A stretch of 56,946 nucleotides of DNA, from NCBI RefSeq assembly GCF_014132355.1, contig NZ_BLZO01000055.1, forward strand, positions 1-56,946, read 5' to 3'. Each line of letters starts with the position of its first letter. Within the stretch, counting starts at the first letter, position 1. This DNA is from Okeania sp. KiyG1. GTDB lineage: Bacteria > Cyanobacteriota > Cyanobacteriia > Cyanobacteriales > Microcoleaceae. The notes under the pieces were generated by a model. The model was not told where the DNA came from. It saw only the letters and a list, made by a program, of their open reading frames with translations, and did no database searches. A program made the translations under genes and the position numbers. Positions 46,509 through 54,911 of this stretch are shown here, in pieces.

Positions 46509-46735
46509 ATATGCGCAAAAGTGGATTGATGACTGTTCGTAATACGAAAGATGTAGGACGCTCCACGAGCTCGGCGGGTTGCGGCCCTCAAACAAAGACA
46601 CTCGTGCCCTACACCAGCACCGCATCCGCACATAATCTTTTCTTCAGATGTCAACGCTAAACGACGGTAAGAACCAACGCCGCGAACCCGTCTAGTAAAC
46701 GTACAAATAAACCGACAAAAGGCAGGTACGAATTC

Positions 46736-47332
46736 ATGACAACCCAAGTTACATATGCAGAAGCAGTAGAGATGCTGCGTTTGTTCGGATCAAGCGATAT
46801 GCGGGCTCCTCTCCCCATCCCCGGTGAGATAAGTAGCAAACTATCGTCTTTCAGTACGAACCTGCTCAAGGCCAAGTCCGACGATGATCAGGTAGCCGCG
46901 CGCCTAAAGGAGATCGAGGACGAACTAAAAGCATGCCTAAAAGCTAGTCACGAAGTTGCGAACACGGCCCGCAAGCAAAACATCCAAGAAAATCTGCCGA
47001 GTGGCGGAAACCCGGACATCGACGCGTGGCAAAAGCGGGAGAAAGAGATTGACTCCGAGTTAAGCGAATCCGAACAAAAGTGTCGAAACAAAAAAACTGA
47101 CGAGGTAGCCAAGTTACTAGAGGAGCACAATGATTCGCCCGATATCATAACCCAAATCACCGAATGGCTAGCCGACGTTTGGGAACGAATCGTTGCCGCG
47201 CTTAAGGAAGTATGGGAAGCCATCACAAATTTTTTCAACAAAGTGTTGGACGCAATTATTTCGGCTCTGGAATATCTTGCGGATCTCGTGAATGATATAG
47301 CCAACAGTTTCGCGAAATGGGTTACAGGATAA
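46736..47332 (+). CDS. Unknown 198-residue helical protein
   Basis: Not recognised. It begins MTTQVTYAEAVEMLRLFGSS behind an AGGCAGG Shine-Dalgarno. Residues ~35-120 are charged and helical (DDDQVAARLKEIEDELKACL; KREKEIDSELSESEQKCRN), suggesting a coiled coil. Residues ~135-198 form a continuous amphipathic, Trp/Ile/Leu-rich tail (TEWLADVWERIVAALKEVWE, then AITNFFNKVLDAIISALEYL, then ADLVNDIANSFAKWVTG). Such a charged coil plus amphipathic tail could bind or insert in membranes, but no toxin or phage family is claimed. GC content and codon choice are clearly higher than in most of the window, as in the flanking 46.3-47.7 kb, so this is probably acquired DNA. It lies 227 bases after the double sigma factor in the same direction, and converges with the RT gene. 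Confidence 0.7.
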   Translation: MTTQVTYAEAVEMLRLFGSSDMRAPLPIPGEISSKLSSFSTNLLKAKSDDDQVAARLKEIEDELKACLKASHEVANTARKQNIQENLPSGGNPDIDAWQKREKEIDSELSESEQKCRNKKTDEVAKLLEEHNDSPDIITQITEWLADVWERIVAALKEVWEAITNFFNKVLDAIISALEYLADLVNDIANSFAKWVTG

Positions 47333-47684
47333 GCCGTCGTAGGTAGCCCACCCGGGTATGGAGAATAGTGACTTTTAGTAGGAAGGAAATCTAGGGTCAA
47401 AGCTCTCTTGCAAGCGATCATGGTATGGGTGTGTGAGCCGCGAACAGCGTGATTGCTTCTTCCCCTGACCTTCCCAACTCAACTCTCCGAACACCACTTC
47501 TAACTCAAATCCACCAACGGCGAGCGTATTCCTCAATACGACTCGCCGTCGCATTTTGCTCGTAAAGCCGACGAACACGCTCCATAAACCGTTCCACCGT
47601 AACCACTGCCACTGCCAACCCCCGGGTTGAAAACCAATAGCCTAGAACCCTTGGCAACTCTCCCGATGAACGTTTTATCCGGAT

Positions 47685-50035
47685 GTGCGCGACCTGATAA
47701 GGTCAATTGAATTGGGACACAAGGGTCCTCTGGAGATTTTCACCTCCAGCCTCCATAGAAAAGACTGTACAACAGTCCAGCTACTAACTCAAATGTTAGG
47801 AATGCAAGCTCTAAATGTATTTGAAGCTGCCAGGGAAAGGCGGTCAGAAACTAGGGGGATGAAGTGGAAAGATGAACATAGTCTAAGTTACTGATTAAAC
47901 TGTGTAACAGAAAGAATAGCCAAAATCCCTGAAAGGCTATGACCAAAAGGTAAGTGGGTGGTTTAATGGTTGCATCCTCCATTGAACGTGAAAACACAAT
48001 TCCCACCGCAGAAAAGGTAGCCATCTTAACCACCGAAGCGAACTTCAATTGACACAACAGGGTAAACTCTACAGAGTCTCATACGGTAGGTCGAACCGAT
48101 GAGTAAGTCCGAGGTAACGAAGACCGAATACTCTGGAGGGCAGAAGATGAGAGAAAAAGCGAATGTCATCTTGTAATGAGATGAATAGGGGTTCAAAATT
48201 TGCCCCTGACTGAAAGGAATAGCAAACTTCTCTTGGGTCTTATACGAAAGAAAACAGTACCAGTAAAAGCCCAACGGAGACATAAGTTAGTTGTCAAATA
48301 TTAATTTGATAAATGGAGTCAACGGACAACTAGCGGACTGGTCACAAGTAAACTGGAAAAAAGCCCGCAAAATTGTTAGGAATTTACGTTACAGAATCTT
48401 TCGTGCCCGAAAGCTTGGTCAATGGAAGCAACTGAGGAGGTTGCAGAAATTGTTAATCAAAAGTCGAGCCAACTTGTTGCTTAGTGTCAGACAAATCACT
48501 CAGGTTAACACCGGAAAGCAAACAGCAGGTATTGATAAGGAGGTCTGCAACACACCTGCAAAGCGAGTGAAACTTGTCAAGGAATGGGCCATGCCAACAG
48601 CCAAACCCACAAGACGGGTATATATCCCGAAATCAAACGGCAAGAAACGTCCTCTCGGAATCCCAACCGTGAAGGATAGAGTCGCTCAAGCAATAATCAA
48701 GAACGCACTAGAACCCGAATGGGAATCCCAGTTTGAAGTCAATTCTTATGGCTTTAGACCAGGAAGAAGTTGTCTTGATGCCATCGAACAATGCTTTATC
48801 CACTTAAGGCGAGGTGTAAGAGGCGGACATACTTGGGTTCTAGACGCTGATATTCAGGGCTTCTTTGATAACATTGCCCATGAATCCATACTTGAAAAGA
48901 TTGGCTCTTTTCCTAATGCTGAGTCAATAAAAGAATGGTTAAAAGCAGGATTTATCCATGAAGGTATATTAAACCCAACGGAAACAGGCACTCCTCAAGG
49001 TGGTGTAATCAGCCCATTATTAGCAAATATTGGGTTGCACGGGTTAGAAACATATATTAAACAAACCAACCCAAAGCTAGGCATCATCAGGTATGCAGAT
49101 GACTTTGTTGTTACTGCAAAGGATTTTGAATCCTTGGAACAAGTGCTAGTTCTGATCAAGCAATGGTTATCAAATAGAGGACTGGAAATTAGTGACCAGA
49201 AGACAAGGATAGTAAGCATCAAAGAGGGCTTTAACTTCTTGGGGTTCAATCTTCGCCACTATCAAGGCAAGTTACTCATCAAACCTCAAAAAGAAAAAGT
49301 ATTAGCTTTGTGCAAAAGGATAGGGGAAAGACTATCACAAATGAAAGCTAGTACGCAACAAGAAGTAATTAAAGCCCTTAATCCCCTTCTGATGGGTTTT
49401 GCCAACTACTACAGAGGTGTGGTTAGCAAGAAAACCTTCTCATACATAGGACACCGTGTATGTATTTACCTCTATAAATGGGGATTGCGCCGACACCCCA
49501 ACAAATCAAAAAAATGGGTTAAGAAGCGCTACTTTGGTAGCTTCAGAGGGAACAACTGGACATTTATGTGCAAAGGGACTGGTAGAGCAGGGAAAGAAAA
49601 ACTTTATATTCTCTATGATATCAGTAGTAAACCCATAGTAAGGCACATAAAAGTCAAAGGGAACGCTAGCCCTGATGACCCCTCGCTCCGTGAATATTGG
49701 GAAAAACGAAACACATCAAACGGGAAGAAATATTGGGCAAAAGGTTCTAAATACGAACGAGTAGCCAAACAACAAAATTGGAAATGTCCTGTGTGTGGAG
49801 GGAACCTATTCAACGGAGAAGAAATTGAAACCCATCACATAGTACCTGTGCAAAATGGTGGAACTGACGACTCAGAAAACCTAATGCATCTGCACAGAGC
49901 GTGTCACAAACAGGTACACTCACGCATCCAAATCCAAGTTAAGGGCTGGAAGTAAGGCTTGAGCCGTGTGATTGGAAACAGTCACGCACGGTTCTTAGGG
50001 GAGGGGCGGGAAGTGATTCCCAAACCTTACCCGAT
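47685..50035 (+). mobile_element. Group II intron (about 2.35 kb) encoding its own RT/maturase
   Basis: The 5' end GTGCGCGACCTGATAAGG matches the consensus of group II introns, with domain I following (47685-48260). The 3' end has domain V, GAGCCGTGTGATTG / GGAAACAGTCACGCACGGTT (49961-49994), with the AGC triad and GAAA tetraloop, and a domain VI hairpin with bulged A (49997-50033) ending near CCCGAT. The RT protein is encoded in domain IV (48291-49955). The intron was inserted into the minus-strand RT gene in antisense. The exact boundaries are uncertain by one or two bases: joining 47685 to 50035 restores the host frame. All parts needed for splicing and mobility seem present, so the intron may be active. 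Confidence 0.88.
48291..49955 (+). CDS. ltrA: Group II intron-encoded reverse transcriptase/maturase with HNH endonuclease
   Basis: A 554-residue protein with the usual order. The RT0/1 region has NTGKQTAGIDKEV and KKRPLGIPTVKDRVAQAII. YGFRPGRSCLDAI, LDADIQGFFDNI and TGTPQGGVISPLLANI follow, and the catalytic site is YADD at 268-271 in IRYADDFVV. FLGFNLRHYQGKLLI is RT7. A maturase (X) domain spans about 340-440, with LMGFANYYRGVVSK. The C-terminal HNH nuclease has a zinc site, Cys499 and Cys502 in CPVCGG, ETHHIVP (His515-His516) and Cys538-His539. It helps the intron splice, cuts target DNA and copies the intron into it. TTG is the likely start, with GGAG 10-14 bases upstream; no in-frame ATG lies near. 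All motifs look intact. Confidence 0.93.
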   Translation: MSNINLINGVNGQLADWSQVNWKKARKIVRNLRYRIFRARKLGQWKQLRRLQKLLIKSRANLLLSVRQITQVNTGKQTAGIDKEVCNTPAKRVKLVKEWAMPTAKPTRRVYIPKSNGKKRPLGIPTVKDRVAQAIIKNALEPEWESQFEVNSYGFRPGRSCLDAIEQCFIHLRRGVRGGHTWVLDADIQGFFDNIAHESILEKIGSFPNAESIKEWLKAGFIHEGILNPTETGTPQGGVISPLLANIGLHGLETYIKQTNPKLGIIRYADDFVVTAKDFESLEQVLVLIKQWLSNRGLEISDQKTRIVSIKEGFNFLGFNLRHYQGKLLIKPQKEKVLALCKRIGERLSQMKASTQQEVIKALNPLLMGFANYYRGVVSKKTFSYIGHRVCIYLYKWGLRRHPNKSKKWVKKRYFGSFRGNNWTFMCKGTGRAGKEKLYILYDISSKPIVRHIKVKGNASPDDPSLREYWEKRNTSNGKKYWAKGSKYERVAKQQNWKCPVCGGNLFNGEEIETHHIVPVQNGGTDDSENLMHLHRACHKQVHSRIQIQVKGWK

Positions 50036-50865
50036 TTAACCACCCGTAACTCACTCATCACCTGGTTAGTTGCCTTGATGGCTTTTCTCAACTTCCATCT
50101 CGTCGGAGCCAGAATCACCCAGTCATCCATATACCGGACGTAAAAGCAGCCCAATGTAGCCATGCGGTCATCTAAAGGCTTCAAAAACAAAGCCCCCATC
50201 AGTGGAGATAAGGGACACCCCAAAGAAATCCCCTGGGTAATATCAATATATTCACCCCCATCGGAAACATAGCGACGTAGATAACCCCATAACAAACGTA
50301 AAACGGCATCGTCCTGGACATATTTCCCCACAATATCCATCAAAATCCCATGATTGATGCTGGCATAATACCCCTTAACATCAGTGCGAAACACAAATGG
50401 ATGCTCCTCAACATTAGCCGCAACCTCTCGCACCGCCCCCTTCAACCCACCATTCCCGGCTAAGTGAAAACACCGGGTCGAAAGCACAGGTTTCAAATGT
50501 TCCGTCAAAACAATAGTCATCGCCTTTAACACCAAAGCATCCAAAGACGACCACCATTCGATTGACTTCTCCTCACCTCGAATCAAGCGCAACTCCCGAA
50601 ATTGAAAATTGCCCGAAAGAATTTGCGCCTGTAGAATGGGTTTTTTCTCATGCCACCATCGTCTGAGCTGCCAGACATCGGCATTAGGATGATAATGTTT
50701 GCGTTTTTTACACAACCATTGATAAGCAGTATCAATCACCTCATCGGAGGCTATTTTTTCGATCAGAGTGGACAATGATGTAAAAGTCGTAAGCTCTGTC
50801 GCCATATATTGCTCAAGTGTATTCCGGAGAAAAGGCCGAGTGACAAAAGAAGGCGAAAGACACAA

Positions 50866-51215
50866 CTATGTCCAACAGGCTAAACCCATACTAATTTTAC
50901 ACCGACGAGGGAGAGGAAACAATAAGGTGCGTGTAGCAAAGGGTCTGGAGGCGTTGGATAAATTAAGTCTTTAACTGAGGTATCGGAATTTCAATACTTA
51001 GCTTATGCGTAATAGTTATAGTTAGCCTCGGACTTCTCCTCCAGCCTTTTTAACCCCAAAGCAATTCAGCTTGGAATGCATTGGAGGATAATTATGCTGG
51101 AGAATGATAATTATTCTCATAATTAACATCACAGAAAAAAACTTTTTATTTACAACTGTGTCGGGTTAGGGACATCACCATAAAAGGCTTTTGGGCCAAA
51201 TGTTTTTTTTGACTT
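50866..51215. other. Spacer upstream of the RT gene with Fur-box-like site
   Basis: A GGAGGATAATTATGCTGGAG region precedes the Fur-like palindrome at 51100-51118. The open plus-strand stretch ending at 50974 (KVRVAKGLEALDKLSL) is not recognised and is not called. Confidence 0.4.
51100..51118. promoter_or_regulatory. Fur-box-like palindrome
   Basis: GAGAATGATAATTATTCTC is a 19-base inverted repeat with one mismatch and matches the Fur consensus (AATGATAAT-type hexamers). A second GATAATTAT lies 13 bases upstream. It is about 235 bases before the RT start (leftward). No iron gene adjoins it, so the target is unclear. Confidence 0.4.
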
Positions 51216-51432
51216 TTAGCTAATTAACAGTCCACCCGCTATAATTTCCGTCAGCTTCGTCAACCGATCGTAAGTGCAAATATCCCCTTCAAATCTGCGA
51301 TTGTCATAAATCAAATCGCGACATACCTGTTGATGTTCTTCGGCAATCTTCGATAACGGCAAAATCTTGGCAGCCGAGACATTCGCCCCATCCATCCCAG
51401 CTTTCATCGCTTCATTCAGCAAGATCGAAGTA
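51216..51432 (-). pseudogene. metH internal fragment (duplicate)
   Basis: The minus strand reads [40 protein letters not shown] and [19 protein letters not shown], almost the same as residues in the intact metH at 56615-56823 ([20 protein letters not shown]...). The similarity ends at both borders (about 51234 and 51432), so it is an isolated 200-bp internal piece of the cobalamin-dependent methionine synthase. It has drifted by about 15 percent and is not functional. Similarity breaks sharply, which suggests a copy captured during a rearrangement. Confidence 0.85.
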
Positions 51433-51648
51433 TTTATTTACAAGGCGTAAACAACGTCGGTTTTGCTTACAGCGCTTTTCAGATTGATGAACCACATCGC
51501 CACAACCAAAACCCCGTAGGGACGTTCCATGGAACGTCCCTACTGTGGTCTACTAATTATGAAAACTGCTGTAAGCGATCGTCAGATGTGGCTCACGCGG
51601 AGTAGAACCACATATCTTCAGGTGTCACTCATACGAGAAACACTAGCC
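51433..51648. other. Short spacer
   Basis: GTAGGGACGTTCCATGGAACGTCCCTAC at about 51516-51542 is a perfect palindrome (arms GTAGGGACGTTCCA), a strong hairpin between the metH fragment and the amine oxidase 3' end, possibly acting as a terminator. Confidence 0.5.
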
Positions 51649-53274
51649 TCAACTGGTACTTGTTTCAGAGGGCAGCATAGCTGGAAAGTTAATGTCCCCA
51701 TTTACTTCTTGAGCCACTCGAATTCCAGACTCGACAGCTCCTTCAATCCAGGCAACCTTCAGAGAGGTGAGGTCACCACCAAAGTAAACATTTCCTTCTG
51801 GTTCTGAAATATAGTACTTTAATTCCTGAATTTGACCGGGACTAAACATCGCCGCCTCACCAAAAGAGAAGGTATCAATTTGCCAACTTTGTGAAGTCCC
51901 CACAACAAAGTAATCCTTGATGTGTTCGCCGTGGATCTGAGCCAAAACATCGAGGGAGTTTTGAACCCGCTCCTCTTCCGTAAGGGAGTCCCAACCACGA
52001 GCCTCTCGTGCCCAAGTATAGCTGGAGATGATGATTCCTCCCTTTTGGTCCTTGTTCTCTGGTGTCAGGTAATAGATAAAACGATTTGCTAAATCCGTGA
52101 TGGTATGACCACCATACATTCCATCTTCAGTCTCCCAGAATCGCTCAGAGAATTGTAAGAAAACCTTAGTTGAGGCATCGTAGTTGAGTTCTCGGATGGC
52201 CTTGCGCTTATTGTGGCTAAACTTTTCGAGAGGCTGGACATCAACAAAACGCAGGGCAGGGAAAGGAATCGTCAAAACAACAGCCTCATATTCTACGGGC
52301 TCTGGACTGGGAACAGGCCAGATTCCATCACCCCCACGCGACTGGAGAGGACGGGGTTTTGTACCCGTAAAACTGAGCTTCACATTCTCTGTTTCTGTAT
52401 ATTCAATCTTGGTTAGGCGATGGTTGAAATAAATTGGTACTTTCAATGATTTGAGATGTTCTGCCATAGAGTTTGGCAGCAGCTCCATCCCACCCGCAAT
52501 ACCATAATAGTCGGTTCCAGGGCTGTGATCGGCTTCTTCGATGATCTGTTGAATTAACGAAAGAGCAGAACGTGATTCCAAATTCATCAAGACTTCGACG
52601 AACTCAATTGCAGCAGGTGAATACTTGGCGACGTGCTTCAGAAATTCATAGACGGAATAGTCACCATACTGTTCAATTACATCTAACCAACCACAGGCTG
52701 TTGTTGCTTGGTCAATTAAAGGCTGAGTTGCCTGTTGCCAAAGTGTTTCTGCTGTTTTTCCCTTTTCATCGTCTCTTAATCCAGGCCACTTGAGACAATC
52801 TGGATTCCTGATATATTCTCCCCGTCTGACTTTTACCCCATTCACAAAGATGAAGTTATTGCCATTTTCATCATAGTTATAAAACTTGGTGAGTGGTAGT
52901 TTATACTTCTCAATGAGATGAAGCACCAACTGATAGCTTGTGGGTAGACGCATTGCCCCAGCTTCAGCAGTTTGTCCCCATTTAAAGGGTTCTCGAATTG
53001 TCTTAACTCGCCCACCCACTCTAGTGTTGGCTTCATAGACTGTAACCTTGTGGCCTGCTTCAGTCAGTAGGCGAGCTGCGAGTAGTCCTGATACACCAGC
53101 ACCAATCACTGCTACAGTTTTCTTAGTAGTAGTATCCTGGAGTCCATTTTTTAGAACATCAAGATAACTCTTGATAACTTTGTTTGTATAGCGCTTTGGG
53201 CCAGGTCCATTCTCTTCAAACTCTTGGAGCAAATCCCACAAAAATGGCTCTAGGCGATTGCGAACAGAAGACAT
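51649..53274 (-). CDS. Flavin-dependent amine oxidase (L-amino-acid/monoamine oxidase-like)
   Basis: A 541-residue FAD enzyme. The nucleotide-binding motif is GAGVSG at residues 58-63 (VAVIGAGVSGLLAARLL), followed by VYEANTRVGGRV and AEAGAMRLP, typical of L-amino-acid oxidases. The core includes YYGIAGGMELLPNSMAEHL and VEYEAVVLTIPFPALRFV. The C-terminal FAD box is GNVYFGGDLTSLKVAWIEGA. The first ~50 residues are a helical extension with FLWDLLQEFEENGPGPKRY. It likely oxidises an L-amino acid or amine to an imine, releasing H2O2 and ammonia; the substrate is unknown. No signal peptide seen, so probably cytoplasmic. The composition is higher in GC than in the 20-35 kb section. No terminator other than the palindrome near 51530. 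Confidence 0.9.
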   Translation of the reverse strand: MSSVRNRLEPFLWDLLQEFEENGPGPKRYTNKVIKSYLDVLKNGLQDTTTKKTVAVIGAGVSGLLAARLLTEAGHKVTVYEANTRVGGRVKTIREPFKWGQTAEAGAMRLPTSYQLVLHLIEKYKLPLTKFYNYDENGNNFIFVNGVKVRRGEYIRNPDCLKWPGLRDDEKGKTAETLWQQATQPLIDQATTACGWLDVIEQYGDYSVYEFLKHVAKYSPAAIEFVEVLMNLESRSALSLIQQIIEEADHSPGTDYYGIAGGMELLPNSMAEHLKSLKVPIYFNHRLTKIEYTETENVKLSFTGTKPRPLQSRGGDGIWPVPSPEPVEYEAVVLTIPFPALRFVDVQPLEKFSHNKRKAIRELNYDASTKVFLQFSERFWETEDGMYGGHTITDLANRFIYYLTPENKDQKGGIIISSYTWAREARGWDSLTEEERVQNSLDVLAQIHGEHIKDYFVVGTSQSWQIDTFSFGEAAMFSPGQIQELKYYISEPEGNVYFGGDLTSLKVAWIEGAVESGIRVAQEVNGDINFPAMLPSETSTS

Positions 53275-53840
53275 AGTTTTCCTTACCTTTAAATTACATC
53301 ATAGCTAATAGGCATCGAGAAACTAGGAGTTGTGTTATGGTTTCCCACTAACTGGAGAGTGCGAATTTATCTTAAAACAAGAAATACTCGCGCATGCTGA
53401 AACACTTTCCAGGAGAGGCATACAGCCCCTAAGTTCCTGCCTATCGCCCCTAGGGAGGTCGAAGGAGCTGAAACCCACTGATGACCTGAAGGGGCGACAA
53501 GTATTCTGTATGTTGGTCGGGGACAAGGGCTTTAACCATCATCCCCGACCAACATATAGACGGTGAATTGCCCTCAAAACTGACAATATTCGTCGAAGAA
53601 AGGAGATTTTCCAGCGATGCGAGCACAGTCGGAGCGTATCCAAGACCTGTCATTTCAGTTATCACGCAATATGCAACTTTTTTTCTAAATCAGGTTCAGC
53701 CGAGCTTAAAGAACAGTAATTTATGTATCCTTAAATACATTCAAGCGGGAATTGGGACCAAGCCGCAAGACATAAAAAAAGTCCCACCACTAAATTTTCA
53801 AAATACACAAATTGAAACTCGATTAGGTGGGACAAAGATT
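53275..53840. other. Spacer with long hairpin, no gene supported
   Basis: A perfect 15-bp stem lies at 53509-53523 (TATGTTGGTCGGGGA) and 53542-53556 (TCCCCGACCAACATA). A GTCCCACC...GGTGGGAC stem (about 53782-53835) precedes the IS982-like start. An open plus-strand frame from 53568 joins these pieces by chance. Confidence 0.5.
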
Positions 53841-53934
53841 ATGGAAGATTTTATCATAGTTGTTTATTGCTGCGTAGATGATTTACTTCAAGAAATAATT
53901 CAAGAATATCCACCACGAAAAAGAGGGCTTGCTG
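53841..53934 (+). pseudogene. IS982-family transposase, N-terminal relic
   Basis: The plus strand encodes MEDFIIVVYCCVDDLLQEII then QEYPPRKRG, which matches the usual start of IS982-type DDE transposases (ME.FII.VFC.VDD.L). The similarity stops abruptly after RKRG at about 53934, where unrelated GC-richer sequence begins. The preceding GTCCCACC/GGTGGGAC inverted pair may be the left end of the element. Confidence 0.55.
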
Positions 53935-54067
53935 TTGTTGAGAATGATGCGATCCGCGAAGCGCACCTATCGCCAAATCTTGGGTTCTTTCAGCGGTTGC
54001 CCAGATCGCACATCGCATCAGGTCAAGATCGCCAAAAGCTACCAAGATCCGTTGCCAAGACCCGTCT
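53935..54067. other. Short GC-richer spacer
   Basis: It contains GCGATCCGCGAAGCGCACC-type short repeats. No gene. Confidence 0.3.
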
Positions 54068-54553
54068 CTAGTAACTCGGCTGCATGTAATGCTCCCCCCT
54101 TGGAAGTTGTTCGTCTTGCCCAGCACTAACTCCAGGCTGGAATTCATCCCAAGTCTTACATACTTGCTCGTAGCATTGAGGTGGTGTGATGGGTAGGTTT
54201 TTCAAGTAAAAGAACATCGCCTGCTCGAAAGACTCCAGCAACAACACAACCTCTGTGGTTGGATCATAATTATCGACTACTTCCAAGATGTGACCAATCA
54301 TAAAGTCATGGCGCAAAATTGCAGTTTCAGGAGCCGCTAACCAGGCATTCAGGAATGGCGCTAGGCGAGAACGTCCGACAAAATGGGTTTGGAATGATTC
54401 TCCGCCAACCCCCAATGTTGGAGAATTTGTGCTACAAACTATCGCACCGCGCTTCTGACTGAGATGACCAACCCAAGCATTATAACCAATGACCAGCAAA
54501 TTACTGGCAATAAAATCTTGATGCCAATTCGATCCATCGTTTGTTTGACTCAT
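54068..54553 (-). CDS. Unknown 161-residue protein
   Basis: Not recognised. It starts MSQTNDGSNWHQDFIASNLL. It has a hydrophobic stretch (LLVIGYNAWVGHL), a histidine/aspartate-rich middle (RHDFMIGHILEVVDNYDPTT) and EVVLLLESFEQAMFFYLKNL. The C-terminus PGVSAGQDEQLPRGEHYM is polar. It looks like a mixed alpha/beta soluble protein, with no signal peptide and no clear membrane helix. A GAGG Shine-Dalgarno-like sequence (reverse of CCTCTATT) lies 6-12 bases before the start. It is in the same direction as metH upstream, 358 bases away, and that gap contains a palindromic repeat, so co-transcription is uncertain. Confidence 0.65.
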   Translation of the reverse strand: MSQTNDGSNWHQDFIASNLLVIGYNAWVGHLSQKRGAIVCSTNSPTLGVGGESFQTHFVGRSRLAPFLNAWLAAPETAILRHDFMIGHILEVVDNYDPTTEVVLLLESFEQAMFFYLKNLPITPPQCYEQVCKTWDEFQPGVSAGQDEQLPRGEHYMQPSY

Positions 54554-54584
54554 TAGAGACCTCTATTTTGAAAGCAAATCCAGC

Positions 54585-54850
54585 TTGTAGGGTGCGTTAG
54601 GCAGAGCCGGACGCTGCTGGCGAAATATTTCGTAATGTCGTGAAGCGACACCGAAGCCCCCTAAATCCCCCAATTATGGGGGACTTTGAGTCCAGGCTCC
54701 CCCAGGATTGGGGGCTGGGGGGCTTCAAAAATCTTCGTTTTGTTGCCAATATTTCGGAATGTTAATTTCGCCACCAGCATCGGCAGAACCGTAATGCACC
54801 GCAAATTCAGGTTTTGATGCGTTACGCTATCGCTAACACATCCTACAGAA
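54585..54850. repeat. Nested palindromic repeat (MITE-like) downstream of metH
   Basis: The outer arms GGACGCTGCTGGCGAAAT (about 54610) and, inverted, ATTTCGCCACCAGCATCGGC (about 54766-54785) enclose inner arms AGCCCCCTAAATCCCCCAAT (54655-54674) and, inverted, ATTGGGGGCTGGGGGGCTTC (54707-54726). The outside GTAGGGTGCGTTAGGC ... GCGTTACGCTATCGC is a further weak inverse. The inner AGCCCCC/GGGGGCT type is widespread in cyanobacterial spacers. About 265 bp in total; no coding capacity. Confidence 0.65.
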
Positions 54851-54911
54851 ACCTCCTTCGATCTACTTAGAGGTCGCCTGGATTTCAGCGCGACCCCATT
54901 GCCGATCGCTC

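Larger units (their letters stand above)
47470..50865 (-). pseudogene. Reverse-transcriptase gene (YMDDW type) interrupted by an antisense group II intron
   Basis: The 5' part (50865 down to about 50035) encodes an RT with LRLIRGEEKSIEWWSSLDAL, CFHLAGNGGLKGAVREV, FRTDVKGYYASINH (domain with the first catalytic Asp), QGISLGCPLSPLMGALFL and the active site YMDDW (Tyr245-Trp249). It then enters an intron placed in the opposite orientation. Beyond the intron, 47684 downward restores the expected continuation VVKHPDKTFIGRVAKG. A frameshift follows (small deletion), after which the frame reads LGYWFSTRGL, VERFMERVRRLYEQNA and EEYARRWWI, then TGA where a Trp is usual. So the gene has at least three lesions. 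QG..SP rather than the SQ of diversity-generating retroelements argues against a DGR. The native role is unknown; it resembles free-standing group II-like RTs. ATG 50805 is an alternative start. Confidence 0.75.

Noticed and set aside
47470-50865. Diversity-generating retroelement
   Set aside because: The RT has QG..SP instead of the DGR SQ motif, and no adenine-variable template/variable repeat pair or Avd gene was seen nearby.
44034-51000. Prophage
   Set aside because: No capsid, portal, terminase, tail or integrase gene was found; the mobile signals are limited to a group II intron and RT.
53568-54071. 167-residue protein
   Set aside because: The frame joins a hairpin spacer, an IS982-like start and unrelated GC-richer sequence; only the middle piece has a family resemblance.
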